A stretch of 35,221 nt of DNA from Chloroflexota bacterium (GCA_012797815.1 JAAZOK010000032.1:1-35221), one strand, 5' to 3'. Numbered from the stretch's first letter, positions 7,492 to 16,430 are shown. Notes: generated from the letters alone by a model not told the origin. Numbers and translations: made by a program.

Positions 7492-8462
7492 CGGATGGTT
7501 TTATGACAGAAAATGGATCTCTGCAAATAGAGAATAAACTAGAGAATAAACCACTGATCGTGGGAATTCGTTTCTCCAAAATCAGTAAAAGCTATTATTT
7601 CGATGCCGGTTCGATCACTGACTTAAAGCATGGCGATTTTGTGGTGGTACAAACTACCCGTGGCTGGCAACTGGGTGAAGTCGCCGAAATTGTTGAGAAT
7701 ACCGATGCGCTGGAATTGAAAAAAATCAAGAAAATTGATCGCAGAGCTACGGAACATGACCTGCAACGCCGGATGGAGATCGGTGAGAATGAGCAGGACG
7801 CGAACATGCGTATTTCCAAAGGCATTCGTGAATTGCATGTGGAGGGCATGAAATTCATCTATACCGAAATCAGTTTCGATGGCAGCAACGTTACTTTTCA
7901 TTACACCAGTGAGGATGATAAGATCGCCAATTTTAGAAAATTGCAGGATGCCCTGAAAAAGGATTTCCCCAAAAGTAAGGTCAATTTTCACAAGATCGGA
8001 CCGCGTGATGCGGCAAAATATTTCGGTGGCATGGGTGCTTGCGGATTGGAAACACGCTGTTGTGCCCAATTTCTAACCGATTTCGATTCGATTTCTATCC
8101 GCATGGCAAAAACCCAGGGCATTTCGTTGACGCCCACCGATATCACGGGAATGTGTGAACGCCTGCGCTGCTGTTTGAATTATGAATATTGCCAATATCG
8201 CGATGCCGTCAAAGGCATGCCCAAGAAGAACAAGCGGGTCATGACTCCCAAAGGGGAGGGGCGGGTACGCGATATCTATCCTTTACGAAAAACTGTGCTG
8301 GTGAGTTTGCCTGAGATTGGTGTCAAAGAATTTCCTCTGGAGGATATCCAGATGATAACCTTTTCTCAGGAAGGACAATCCCCCAAAGAAAAACAAAACC
8401 ATCCGACCAATCATGCCAATCATGGAAAAAAACCTCAACATCGCAACAATAAACAGCCATAG
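7488..8462 (+). CDS. ricT: PSP1-domain protein, RicT (YaaT) homologue
   Basis: The protein has 324 residues. The PSP1 core shows HGDFVVVQTTRGWQLGEV (48-65) and a C-terminal cysteine pattern with Cys185, Cys191-192, Cys223, Cys228-229 and Cys235. The CERLRCCLNYE signature is typical of RicT/YaaT. In Bacillus, RicT with RicF and RicA forms an Fe-S-containing complex that helps RNase Y mature mRNAs. No ricA or ricF homologue is in the window. Translation is coupled to mrp through an ATGA overlap; an alternative ATG at 7503 has a GGATGG ribosome site. The last 30 residues (after about 294) are low-complexity and rich in Lys, Asn, His and Gln, likely disordered. The 3' end overlaps the next gene by 50 bp. 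Confidence 0.88.
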   Translation: MTDGFMTENGSLQIENKLENKPLIVGIRFSKISKSYYFDAGSITDLKHGDFVVVQTTRGWQLGEVAEIVENTDALELKKIKKIDRRATEHDLQRRMEIGENEQDANMRISKGIRELHVEGMKFIYTEISFDGSNVTFHYTSEDDKIANFRKLQDALKKDFPKSKVNFHKIGPRDAAKYFGGMGACGLETRCCAQFLTDFDSISIRMAKTQGISLTPTDITGMCERLRCCLNYEYCQYRDAVKGMPKKNKRVMTPKGEGRVRDIYPLRKTVLVSLPEIGVKEFPLEDIQMITFSQEGQSPKEKQNHPTNHANHGKKPQHRNNKQP

Positions 8463-9156
8463 GTCCCTCTGGGATCGAACGAAAAAAATTCTGGTGATTC
8501 TGGCACATCCTGATGATCCGGAATTTTTTTGTGGTGCTTCCCTGGCGAAATGGGCTGGGGAGGGGCATGATATCAATTATTGTTTGCTGACCCGTGGAGA
8601 AAAGGGCACCAACGGTAACTTCAGCTATACCGAACAAATTAAAGACATCCGGGAAAATGAGCAGAAAAACGCCGCTGCCGTGATCGGCACGAAACAGGTG
8701 TTTTTCATGGATAATCCGGATGGATTTCTTGTGGCGACGCTGGATCTGCGTAAAGAATTGGTGAAGGTGATGCGGAAACAAAGACCTGATATTGTGGTGT
8801 CTTGTGATCCGACCAATTATTTCATCCACGGCACATCAATCAACCATCCCGACCACCGGGCTGCCGGACAGGCGACGCTGGATGCCATTTTCCCGGCAGT
8901 ACAGAATGAAGATTTTTACCCTGACCTGCTGGAGGAAGGATATGCTCCGCACCACGTCGAGGAATTGTGGCTTTCTTTGCCATTCCATCCCAATATCCGC
9001 GTGGATGTCACTGCAACCTGGGACCGGAAGATCAACGCTCTCTTGCAGCATGGCTCCCAGGTTGGAGATACACAGCAATTTGTGGCGCAGATGCATGAAC
9101 GGGGTGAAGAGGGTCATTATTTTGAAGAATTTCACCGCATTGTCATACGAAAATAA
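8413..9156 (+). CDS. PIG-L/LmbE family deacetylase
   Basis: This is a 247-residue zinc-dependent N-deacetylase of the LmbE/PIG-L family, which typically acts on N-acetylglucosaminyl conjugates. The zinc and catalytic motif AHPDD is at 31-35 (His32, Asp34, Asp35), followed by TRGEKGTNG at 60-68 and the second metal-site motif NHPDHRA at 144-150. The substrate cannot be told from sequence; bacillithiol-type, mycothiol-type and lipid-sugar deacetylases share these motifs. The start is uncertain: ATG 8413 (or 8422) lies inside the end of ricT and no clear ribosome site is seen, so coupling to ricT is likely. About 100 bp of non-coding sequence follows before the GntR gene. Confidence 0.85.
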   Translation: MPIMEKNLNIATINSHRSLWDRTKKILVILAHPDDPEFFCGASLAKWAGEGHDINYCLLTRGEKGTNGNFSYTEQIKDIRENEQKNAAAVIGTKQVFFMDNPDGFLVATLDLRKELVKVMRKQRPDIVVSCDPTNYFIHGTSINHPDHRAAGQATLDAIFPAVQNEDFYPDLLEEGYAPHHVEELWLSLPFHPNIRVDVTATWDRKINALLQHGSQVGDTQQFVAQMHERGEEGHYFEEFHRIVIRK

Positions 9157-9196
9157 TCAGATTTTCTTCCTTTAGTCATATTCTCATATTTTTATA

Positions 9197-9224
9197 TTGA
9201 CTTCCGGGCTACTTGGCTTATGCT
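9197..9224 (+). promoter_or_regulatory. Candidate promoter of the gntR-kor operon
   Basis: TTGACT (9197-9202) and TATGCT (9219-9224) are separated by 16 nt. A small dyad TTAAT-GAACAT-ATTAA (9224-9239) lies immediately downstream and could be an operator for the adjacent GntR protein; this is inference from position only. Confidence 0.5.
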
Positions 9225-9256
9225 TAATGAACATATTAAACTGATTAATAAGATGA

Positions 9257-9928
9257 ATGATGATCAATCAGTATTTTAATGAAAATCAAGCAAAACTGCT
9301 GGAATATATCATCAAACGAAAAAAAGCCGGAAGAGATGATCTCCCTCCCATCCAGGAGTTAAGTGAAAATTTGGGAATGAGCGTTCCCACTCTGCGCGAA
9401 CAGATCGAAGCGTTGAAGATCCTGGGAATATTGGATGCTCGACCACGGCATGGCGTGCACATCAAGCCGGTGGATTTTTCAGCCGGATTGAAACAGAACG
9501 CCATTATCGCTGCTTCCATGGATTTGAAATATTTTTTCCAATTATCGGAATTCAGAGACAGGCTGGAACAAGCCTGGTTCATCAATGCAGCCGAACGGCT
9601 TACCGCACAGGATATTTGCGATCTTGAGCAGGATGTCATAAATGCCAACGCGAAACTTCAGGGAAATCCCATACAAATCCCACATCCCGAACATAAAGAA
9701 TTACATTTGAGTATTTATAAAAGATTGGATAATCTTTTTGTGACCGGAATATTGAACACTTACTGGACGCTTTATGAGGCGGTTGGTATGAACCTCTATA
9801 CCGATCTGAAGTATCAAAATACGGTTTGGCAGTATCATGAGCGGATTGTGGCTGCCATCAAAGAGAAGGATTTTGATCAGGGTCAATTTTTGCTTGGTGA
9901 GCATATGAAATTGATTTATAAGCGCTGA
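9257..9928 (+). CDS. GntR-family transcriptional regulator (FadR/FCD subgroup)
   Basis: This 223-residue regulator has an N-terminal winged helix (about 10-70; LPPIQELSENLGMSVPTLREQIEALKI is spread across the recognition region) and a helical ligand-binding C-terminal half of the FCD type. His-containing patterns HPEHKELH (145-152) and YHERIV near the end are where metal-binding residues lie in FCD proteins. It lies 14 bp upstream of the 2-oxoacid:ferredoxin oxidoreductase genes on the same strand, so it probably controls them and itself, perhaps responding to an organic acid. The ligand is unknown. Two ATGs in tandem mark the start; the ribosome site is weak. Confidence 0.85.
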   Translation: MMINQYFNENQAKLLEYIIKRKKAGRDDLPPIQELSENLGMSVPTLREQIEALKILGILDARPRHGVHIKPVDFSAGLKQNAIIAASMDLKYFFQLSEFRDRLEQAWFINAAERLTAQDICDLEQDVINANAKLQGNPIQIPHPEHKELHLSIYKRLDNLFVTGILNTYWTLYEAVGMNLYTDLKYQNTVWQYHERIVAAIKEKDFDQGQFLLGEHMKLIYKR

Positions 9929-9942
9929 ACGCGAGGGTATTT

Positions 9943-11739
9943 ATGCAAAAAACAGTTAACGAATTTTCTATCTTGGTCAGTACGGTAAACGGTTCGGGGA
10001 GCGCTACCGCCAATAATGCGGTGATGAAAGCCATCTATAAAATGGGCGTGCCTATTTCTGCCAGGAATATTTTCCCTTCCAATATACAGGGCTTGCCGAC
10101 CTGGTACTCGTTGAGGATCAGCGAAAAGGGTTATCTCGGTCGGGTGGATGAATTTGACATTCTCATCAACCTGAACAAAACTGTACTTCAAGAGGATATT
10201 GCGAAGCTGAAAAAAGGTGGCATGATCCTGTGCGATCAGCCTTTGCCTGCGGAGATCGGTAAAGAATATCAGGTGATCGAAATGCCCGTTGACCGCATCC
10301 TGGAAGAGGCGCAGGCACCGTCAAATTTGCACGTATATTTGATGAATATGGTCTACGTCGGATTTCTGGCCGCGCTGATCGGTATCGATCTGCCCTTCGT
10401 TGAAGATACTTTGAACAGCCATTTTAAGCATGTGCAAAAAGCGGTTGCGCCGAATATGAAAGTCGTCGCTATCGCACATGATTGGGTGACGCAACGGCAA
10501 ATTCAGGATTCGCCTTTTATTCTGGAGCAAAGGGCACCGGTCGGTGACCATATAGTGACGGATGGGAATAAAGCCGCCGCATTGGGAGCCTTATTTGGCG
10601 GGTTGCAGTTCTCTGCCTGGTATCCTATCACTCCCGCTACGGAATTGGCTGAGACGCTCAATGAGTACCATCCTGCATTGCGGCGTGATCCGGAGAATGG
10701 CAAAACCACCTGCGTGGTCATTCAGGCAGAAGATGAATTGGCTGCCATCGGCATGACGATTGGGGCGGGATGGGCAGGGTTACGTTCCATGACCTCTACT
10801 TCCGGTCCGGGGCTGTGCCTGATGTCCGAATATTTGGGGTTAGCCTATCAAAGTGAAGTCCCTGTGGTGGTGTGGGATGTGCAGCGCGTCGGTCCCAGCA
10901 CCGGCTTGCCCACCCGTACCTCGCAGGGTGATTTGAGCTTTTCCTATTTTCTGGGTCATGGAGATACCGAGTATGTCATCCTGCTGCCGGGCAGTGTGCA
11001 TGAATGTTTTGAATTTGGCTGGAGGGCGCTGGATATTGCCGAGGAAATGCAGTCGCCGGTGCTGGTCTTGAGTGATCTGGAATTAGGTATGAATAATTGG
11101 ATGACACCCAAATTTACTTATCCCGGTCAACCCATTCAGCGTGGCAAGCTCATTCATGAGGATGAGATCAATGAACTGATCAAAAAGAACGGTGGTAGTT
11201 GGGGCAGATATCAGGATGTGGATGGGGATGGCATTCCCTACCGCACCATTCCTGGCGATACCAATCCCGCTGCCCCCTACTTTGCGCGCGGAACGGGGCA
11301 TGATGCCTTTGCTAACTATTCCGAGGACCCGCAGGTATGGCAGCAGGAACACCGCCGGTTAAAGAGAAAGTTCAAGCATGCTCTGGAGATCGACCCTGAA
11401 CCGGTGCTGGAGCGGGATGATCACAGCCATATCGGCTTCATCAGTTATGGCTCCACTCATTTCGGAGTGATCGAAGCTTGTGACCTCCTTGCCCGGGCAG
11501 GACAAAAATTAGACTATCTGCGTATTCGCTCCCTCCCATTCCAATCGCAAGTTGAAAAATATCTGGAAGATCACGAGCAGATTTATGTGGTAGAAGCTAA
11601 TCGGGATGGACAAATGGCTCAGATTTTGATGTTGAACTATCCCCAGTATGCGCTGAAGATCAAAAAAATTGCTTGTTTGGATGGGCTATCACTCACCGCC
11701 AGGAAAATATGCGCTTGCTTTAACGGTCAGGAGAATTAA
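9943..11739 (+). CDS. 2-oxoacid:ferredoxin oxidoreductase, fused gamma-alpha subunit
   Basis: This 598-residue protein joins the gamma domain (about 1-190, with NGSGSATANNAVMKA and the acyl-CoA-site region) to the alpha domain. The alpha domain starts near residue 200 (GNKAAALGALFGG, then WYPITPATELAE) and has the QAEDELAAIGMTIGAGWAG motif. With the beta subunit it oxidatively decarboxylates a 2-oxoacid to the acyl-CoA and reduces ferredoxin in the cytoplasm. Fused gamma-alpha forms occur in 2-oxoglutarate and general 2-oxoacid oxidoreductases, so the substrate (2-oxoglutarate, pyruvate or branched-chain acids) is not settled. No separate ferredoxin-like delta subunit is nearby. The ribosome site GAGGG lies upstream. 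The TAA overlaps the start of the beta gene by one base. Confidence 0.93.
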   Translation: MQKTVNEFSILVSTVNGSGSATANNAVMKAIYKMGVPISARNIFPSNIQGLPTWYSLRISEKGYLGRVDEFDILINLNKTVLQEDIAKLKKGGMILCDQPLPAEIGKEYQVIEMPVDRILEEAQAPSNLHVYLMNMVYVGFLAALIGIDLPFVEDTLNSHFKHVQKAVAPNMKVVAIAHDWVTQRQIQDSPFILEQRAPVGDHIVTDGNKAAALGALFGGLQFSAWYPITPATELAETLNEYHPALRRDPENGKTTCVVIQAEDELAAIGMTIGAGWAGLRSMTSTSGPGLCLMSEYLGLAYQSEVPVVVWDVQRVGPSTGLPTRTSQGDLSFSYFLGHGDTEYVILLPGSVHECFEFGWRALDIAEEMQSPVLVLSDLELGMNNWMTPKFTYPGQPIQRGKLIHEDEINELIKKNGGSWGRYQDVDGDGIPYRTIPGDTNPAAPYFARGTGHDAFANYSEDPQVWQQEHRRLKRKFKHALEIDPEPVLERDDHSHIGFISYGSTHFGVIEACDLLARAGQKLDYLRIRSLPFQSQVEKYLEDHEQIYVVEANRDGQMAQILMLNYPQYALKIKKIACLDGLSLTARKICACFNGQEN

Positions 11740-12770
11740 TGATGAGTTTGGAAAAAACGAACGCAGCCGGCTTGACCAGAAATGATTACATTGGCGAACC
11801 CAGCACCTTATGCAAGGGCTGTGGGCATAACAGTATTTCCAACATGATCATTTCTGCTTGCTTTGAATTGAACATTCGCCCTGAAAAAATTGTTAAGTTC
11901 AGCGGCATAGGTTGCTCCAGCAAGAGCCCCACTTATTTCTTGAATCAATCGTTCGGTTTCAATGGGCTGCATGGACGCATGCCTTCCATGGCAACCGGTG
12001 CCCTTTTTGCAGATACCTCCTTGAAAGGGCTGGGTGTCAGTGGGGATGGGGATACTGCGAATATCGGGCTGGGTCAGTTCAAACATCTTGTACGGCGCAA
12101 TGTGCCCCTGGTGTACATTGTCGAAAATAATGGCGTGTATGGCTTGACCAAAGGACAATTCTCTGCAACGGCAGATTATGGGTTGTCTTTGAAAAGACAG
12201 GGGCAAAATATCTATTTACCCGTTGATATTGCCCTGGAAGCGCTGGCAGCCAATGCTACCTTTGTGGCGCGTTCTTTTGCCGGAGACCCCAAACAGGTGA
12301 AAGAGATCATCAAAGCAGCTCTCAGCCATGAGGGGACCGCGGTGATCGATATCATCAGCCCGTGCGTCACCTTCAATAATCAGGAAAATGCCCTGCATTC
12401 CTACTCATGGGGAAAAGGACACGAAGATCCCTTGCATGAGGTGGAATTCGTACCTCCCAGGGATGAGATCACCATCGAAGATTTCAGCCACGGGGAAGTA
12501 CGTGAGGTGGCTCTGCATGATGGGTCAACCATTGTGTTGAAGAAGGTAGAGAAAGATTACGACCCGACCAATAAGAAGGAAGCTATGCGCCTGCTGGGAG
12601 ATGCCATCAAGAATAAATGGTTGATCACCGGCTTGATCTATGTCGATCCGGATGCGGTCAATTTGCTGGATATGTATGATCTGGGAAAGACCCCCCTGAA
12701 TCGTTTGTCGGACGAAAACCTCAGACCGTCCCGGGCTGAGCTGGAAAAGATCAATCAAGATTTGACGTAA
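11739..12770 (+). CDS. 2-oxoacid:ferredoxin oxidoreductase, beta subunit
   Basis: This 343-residue subunit holds thiamine diphosphate and one [4Fe-4S] cluster. Cluster cysteines fit Cys25, Cys28 (LCKGCGHN), Cys59 (GIGCSSK) and Cys209 (ISPCVTF). The TPP/Mg motif is GDGDTANIG at 102-110 with NNGVYGLTKGQ following. It acts with the fused gamma-alpha subunit just upstream, and translation is coupled by a one-base overlap. It is the last gene of the gntR-kor unit. Its stop is only 5 bp from the stop of the convergent pyk gene and no terminator hairpin is visible, so transcripts of the two units likely overlap. Confidence 0.95.
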   Translation: MMSLEKTNAAGLTRNDYIGEPSTLCKGCGHNSISNMIISACFELNIRPEKIVKFSGIGCSSKSPTYFLNQSFGFNGLHGRMPSMATGALFADTSLKGLGVSGDGDTANIGLGQFKHLVRRNVPLVYIVENNGVYGLTKGQFSATADYGLSLKRQGQNIYLPVDIALEALAANATFVARSFAGDPKQVKEIIKAALSHEGTAVIDIISPCVTFNNQENALHSYSWGKGHEDPLHEVEFVPPRDEITIEDFSHGEVREVALHDGSTIVLKKVEKDYDPTNKKEAMRLLGDAIKNKWLITGLIYVDPDAVNLLDMYDLGKTPLNRLSDENLRPSRAELEKINQDLT

Positions 12771-12775
12771 GTGCT

Positions 12776-14257
12776 TTATTTTTCGGGAATGCTGCCGATG
12801 GTATGCAGTAAAGCCAGGTTGGTGGAACGCATGGCTCCGATCGGGAAACCGGAGACGATGATCACTTTTTGCCCTTTTTTGATGTCGGTGAACTGAAACA
12901 TGGTTTCTTCCACGTGATTGATCATGTCTTCCAGCGTGTTGGAAAAAGGCACCAGGAAGGGGATCACGCCCCAATACATGCCCAGGCGCTGGTAGGTGCT
13001 TTGCACGGGCGTGAACGCCAGGATGGGTACGTTAGGGCGCGCTTTGGATTGCAATAAAGCCGATCTGCCACTCTGGGTAAATACTGCTACCGCGGAAACA
13101 TCCCGCTCGGTCGCCAGTTCTCGCGCCGCCAGTGAAAGTGCCATGGCATCGTCTTCATTATCTTCATGTTTGGAATGTACCAGTTTCCCCCAACGATTGA
13201 AATTCAGTTCTGCTTCACCGATGATGGCAGCCATCATCTTGACGCTTTCCACCGGATATTCCCCGCTGGCAGTTTCCCCTGAGAGCATCACCGCATCACT
13301 GCCGTCAAAGATAGCGTTTGCCACGTCGGATGCTTCGGCACGGGTTGGACGTGGGTTGTGGATCATCGAATCGAGCATCTGGGTAGCGGTGATGACCAGT
13401 TTGGCTTTGCGGTTTGCCATTTGGATGATCTCTTTTTGAATGATGGGCACTACCGCAGCGGATGTTTCCACCGCCAGGTCACCACGGGCGACCATTACGC
13501 CATCAGCACAGTCAACGATGGCAGCCAGGTTTTTTATGGCTTCGGGGAGCTCTAGTTTAGCGATGATAGGGGTGTTGGTCTTGGTCGGGTCGATCTCGCG
13601 GATCGCGTCACGCACATGCTCGACATCTTCGGGTCCGCGCACAAAAGAAATGGCGATGGCATCCACATCCTGGGATAACCCAAAAACCAGGTCTTCGCGA
13701 TCCTTTTCGGTAAAACCGGGGATGTGCAGACTGATGCCGGGTAAATTGACCCCTTTATTTGATTTCAACAATCCGCCCAGCATCACCTTCGCCAGAGCTT
13801 CGCTTTCACCTACTTCGGTGATTTGCATTTCCAGTTTACCGTCATCCAGCAATACGCGATTTCCCACAGAAAGCGAAGAGAAAACATCCGGAATATCCAA
13901 TGGGATGGTGGGGATGGCGTCTTTGTATAATTTCAAGTTGGTCGAGGAGCAGTAAAAGCGGATGATCTCACCGGCTTTCAATTGCATGGCATCCGCTGGT
14001 AGATCACCTACTCGCAGCTTGGGACCTTGCAGATCCTGTAGAATGGGGATGGATTCCCCCAATTTTTCAGCAATGGCACGAATGCGTTTGATCTGGATAC
14101 CGTGGCTTGCATGGCTGCCATGCGAAAAGTTCAGCCTGGCAACATCCAGTGCGCAGTTGATCAGTTGTTCGAGAATTTCCTCCGATTCGGAGGTCGGTCC
14201 GATGGTCGCGACGATCTTGGTGCGCCGGTTGCTGGTGATGTTTGAAAAAGATACCAT
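12776..14257 (-). CDS. pyk: Pyruvate kinase
   Basis: Pyruvate kinase transfers phosphate from phosphoenolpyruvate to ADP in the last step of glycolysis. The protein has 493 residues, with the N-terminal RTKIVATIGPTS, the ARLNFSHGSH loop, the catalytic lysine in IIAKLELPEA, the metal-site MVARGDLAVE and the signature ITATQMLDSM followed by PTRAEASDVANAIFDGSDAV. A complete C-terminal regulatory domain is present. The residues match closely except GDLA for the usual GDLG. It is the last gene of a leftward argF-rocD-pyk unit; its ATG is one base after the rocD TGA, with no clear ribosome site, which suggests coupling. Confidence 0.97.
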   Translation of the reverse strand: MVSFSNITSNRRTKIVATIGPTSESEEILEQLINCALDVARLNFSHGSHASHGIQIKRIRAIAEKLGESIPILQDLQGPKLRVGDLPADAMQLKAGEIIRFYCSSTNLKLYKDAIPTIPLDIPDVFSSLSVGNRVLLDDGKLEMQITEVGESEALAKVMLGGLLKSNKGVNLPGISLHIPGFTEKDREDLVFGLSQDVDAIAISFVRGPEDVEHVRDAIREIDPTKTNTPIIAKLELPEAIKNLAAIVDCADGVMVARGDLAVETSAAVVPIIQKEIIQMANRKAKLVITATQMLDSMIHNPRPTRAEASDVANAIFDGSDAVMLSGETASGEYPVESVKMMAAIIGEAELNFNRWGKLVHSKHEDNEDDAMALSLAARELATERDVSAVAVFTQSGRSALLQSKARPNVPILAFTPVQSTYQRLGMYWGVIPFLVPFSNTLEDMINHVEETMFQFTDIKKGQKVIIVSGFPIGAMRSTNLALLHTIGSIPEK

Positions 14258-14258
14258 A

Positions 14259-15461
14259 TCAGTCTAATAATAATACATTTCGAATCTTTTCAAGCGCCCA
14301 ATCAATGGTGGTTTTATCGATGATTAACGGTGGTGCAAAGCGGATGATGGTATCGTGAGTTTCTTTAGCCAGGATACCCTGCTTCTGCAGGTTTTCGCAA
14401 AAACGGCGTGCTCCTCCGGCTTCGGGCGTTAATTCGACCCCGATCAACAGCCCCTTTCCGCGTACCTCTTTGACGTGCTTACTGGGTATTTCTGCCAGTT
14501 GATCCTGAAAATAATTACCCAGTTCTGCGGCATTTTCGATCAGATGTTCATCCGTAAGAACTTTTAAGGATGCCCTGGCTACCGCAGCCGCCAGAGGATT
14601 TCCGCCAAAAGTAGAGCCATGCTCGCCGGGTTGGAAGAGTCCCAGAATATTCTTATCAGATAGAACGGCGGATACCGGGTAAAAACCACCACCCAGGGCT
14701 TTCCCCAGGATCATGATATCAGGACGGACTTCCTCATGATCGCAGGCGAATAACTTCCCGGTCCTGCCCAAACCGGTCTGGATCTCATCGGCAATGAAAA
14801 GGATCTTCATTTCATCGCAGATCCGTCGTATCGCTTTAAGATAACCGTGCGGAGGGATGATTACCCCACCCTCACCCTGGATCGGTTCAAGCATAATGGC
14901 GGTAGTGTTGGGGGTGATAGCTGCTTTGATCGCTTCGATATCCCCATAGGGAACGGAGATGAATCCGGGGGTGAAAGGACCGAAATCATCTTTATAGAAT
15001 TTCTCGGAGGAGAACGAAATGATGGAGATGGTCCTGCCGTGGAAATTGCCGTCTGCGACGATGATCTCAGCCTGGTGGCGGGGGATGTTCTTGGTAACAT
15101 ATCCCCATTTTCTGGCGATCTTGAGGGCGGTTTCCACCCCTTCAGCACCGCTATTCATGGCGATCGCCATTTCGTAACCCGAAAGGTCGCATAATTCCTT
15201 GTAGAAAAGGGGAAGTTGATCATTGCGGAAAGCCCGTGAAGTGAGGGTCAGTTTTTGGGCTTGCTCGGTAAACGCTTTCAGGATCGCCGGGTGGACATGC
15301 CCCTGGTTCAGGGCAGAATAGGCGCTCAGACAATCCAGATATTGGTTGCAATCGACATCATAAACCCACACCCCCTCACCTTTCTCGATCACGACATCGA
15401 GTGGTTTGTAGTTGTGGGCACCATACTGATCTTCAATGTGGATATAGTCGCTTGTTTTCAT
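14259..15461 (-). CDS. rocD: Ornithine aminotransferase
   Basis: This is a 400-residue class-III PLP aminotransferase. It converts ornithine and 2-oxoglutarate to glutamate-5-semialdehyde and glutamate, linking ornithine to proline. The N-terminal YGAHNYKPLDVVIEKGEGVW and LSAYSALNQGH match the ornithine-aminotransferase subgroup rather than acetylornithine aminotransferase. DEIQTGLGRTG is at 225-235, the PLP lysine is Lys254 in GKALGGG, and GEHGSTFGGNPL follows. It sits between argF (3-bp gap) and pyk (1-bp gap). With argF it places ornithine at a branch between citrulline and proline/glutamate. Confidence 0.93.
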   Translation of the reverse strand: MKTSDYIHIEDQYGAHNYKPLDVVIEKGEGVWVYDVDCNQYLDCLSAYSALNQGHVHPAILKAFTEQAQKLTLTSRAFRNDQLPLFYKELCDLSGYEMAIAMNSGAEGVETALKIARKWGYVTKNIPRHQAEIIVADGNFHGRTISIISFSSEKFYKDDFGPFTPGFISVPYGDIEAIKAAITPNTTAIMLEPIQGEGGVIIPPHGYLKAIRRICDEMKILFIADEIQTGLGRTGKLFACDHEEVRPDIMILGKALGGGFYPVSAVLSDKNILGLFQPGEHGSTFGGNPLAAAVARASLKVLTDEHLIENAAELGNYFQDQLAEIPSKHVKEVRGKGLLIGVELTPEAGGARRFCENLQKQGILAKETHDTIIRFAPPLIIDKTTIDWALEKIRNVLLLD

Positions 15462-15464
15462 GAT

Positions 15465-16391
15465 CTATTGATCCTGCATCAATCGGAGAACGATGGCTTT
15501 TTGCGCATGCAGGCGGTTGTGTGCCTGTGGGAATAGGCGGGATTGCGCTCCATCGGCGACCTGGTCGGTGATCTCCTGCCCGCGATGGGCGGGGAGACAA
15601 TGCATCACGATGGCGTTGGCGTGAGCTTCTTTTAATAGTGCCTGGTTGACCTGGTAGGGAGGGAATACCCTTTCTCTTTTTTGTGCCTCTTCTTCCTGCC
15701 CCATGCTCGTCCAGGTATCGGTATAGATCACATTGGCATTTTTGACCGCTTCATGCGGGTCCCGATAGAAATGGAGGCTGGCTTTGGATTCTGCGGCGAA
15801 AGTGCGGGCAACAGTAATGGCTGTTTCCGGCATATCATAGTCTTCCGGACTGGCAATGCTGAAATTGACCCCTAATTTGGCGCACACATGCATCAGCGAT
15901 ACGGCAACGTTGTTGCCATCGCCGACATAGGTAACGTTTAATCCCGGTAGGGTACCGAATTCTTCTTTGATGGTGAGGATATCCGCCATCGCCTGGCAGG
16001 GATGGTTGTAATCGCTCAGCCCATTGATGACCGGGATATCCGCCCATTTTGCCAGTTCTACCACATGCTGGTGTTCAAAGACCCTTGCCATGATACCCTG
16101 CACGTACCCTGATAACACACGTGCCACATCGGCGATGGATTCTCTTTTTCCCAGACCGATCTCGTTGGGAGAAATGAACAAGGCGTCTCCACCCAAATGG
16201 CGCATACCCATTTCAAAACTGATGCGGGTTCGCAAACTGGGTTTGCTGAAGATCAAAGCCAGCACCTTCCCTTTCAACAAGGGTTGGTTGCCATGCTGGA
16301 AATACTCTTTTTTTAGATCGATTGCTAGATTGATGAAGTCGTTTAGTTCTTCGGGAGTGAAATCTGCCACAGCCAAAAAGTCTTTTTTCAT
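15465..16391 (-). CDS. argF: Ornithine carbamoyltransferase
   Basis: This enzyme joins ornithine and carbamoyl phosphate to citrulline. The protein has 308 residues. The carbamoyl-phosphate motif is SLRTR (52-56; many homologues have STRTR), the second is HPCQ (130-133), and the ornithine-site motif HCLPAHRG is at 264-271. The length fits anabolic monomers of the trimeric enzyme, but the direction (anabolic or arginine deiminase pathway) cannot be decided from sequence. A GAGGG ribosome site precedes the ATG. The promoter upstream overlaps an ARG-box-like palindrome, which favours arginine-responsive control. It is the first gene of argF-rocD-pyk. Confidence 0.96.
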   Translation of the reverse strand: MKKDFLAVADFTPEELNDFINLAIDLKKEYFQHGNQPLLKGKVLALIFSKPSLRTRISFEMGMRHLGGDALFISPNEIGLGKRESIADVARVLSGYVQGIMARVFEHQHVVELAKWADIPVINGLSDYNHPCQAMADILTIKEEFGTLPGLNVTYVGDGNNVAVSLMHVCAKLGVNFSIASPEDYDMPETAITVARTFAAESKASLHFYRDPHEAVKNANVIYTDTWTSMGQEEEAQKRERVFPPYQVNQALLKEAHANAIVMHCLPAHRGQEITDQVADGAQSRLFPQAHNRLHAQKAIVLRLMQDQ

Positions 16392-16416
16392 AATACCCTC
16401 AAGAGATTGTTTTTTA

Positions 16417-16430
16417 TTAATACCAATTCA
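16417..16430 (-). promoter_or_regulatory. Candidate ArgR operator (ARG box half-palindromic site)
   Basis: On the minus strand the site reads TGAAT-TGGT-ATTAA, which differs from the E. coli ARG box core TGAAT-N4-ATTCA by one base. It starts at the last base of the argF -10 element, a position suited to repression. It is short and A/T-rich, so chance is possible, but its place before argF is suggestive. Confidence 0.5.

Noticed and set aside
13440-13955. 171-codon open frame on the plus strand inside pyk
   Set aside because: It is a Ser-rich shadow translation antisense to pyruvate kinase.
12776-14257. Possible inactive pyruvate kinase because of GDLA and KLELPEA variants
   Set aside because: The catalytic lysine and metal-binding acidic residues remain, and KxExPEA variants occur in active bacterial enzymes.
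14259-15461. Acetylornithine aminotransferase (argD)
   Set aside because: The N-terminal YGAHNYKPL and LSAYSALNQGH motifs fit ornithine aminotransferase better.
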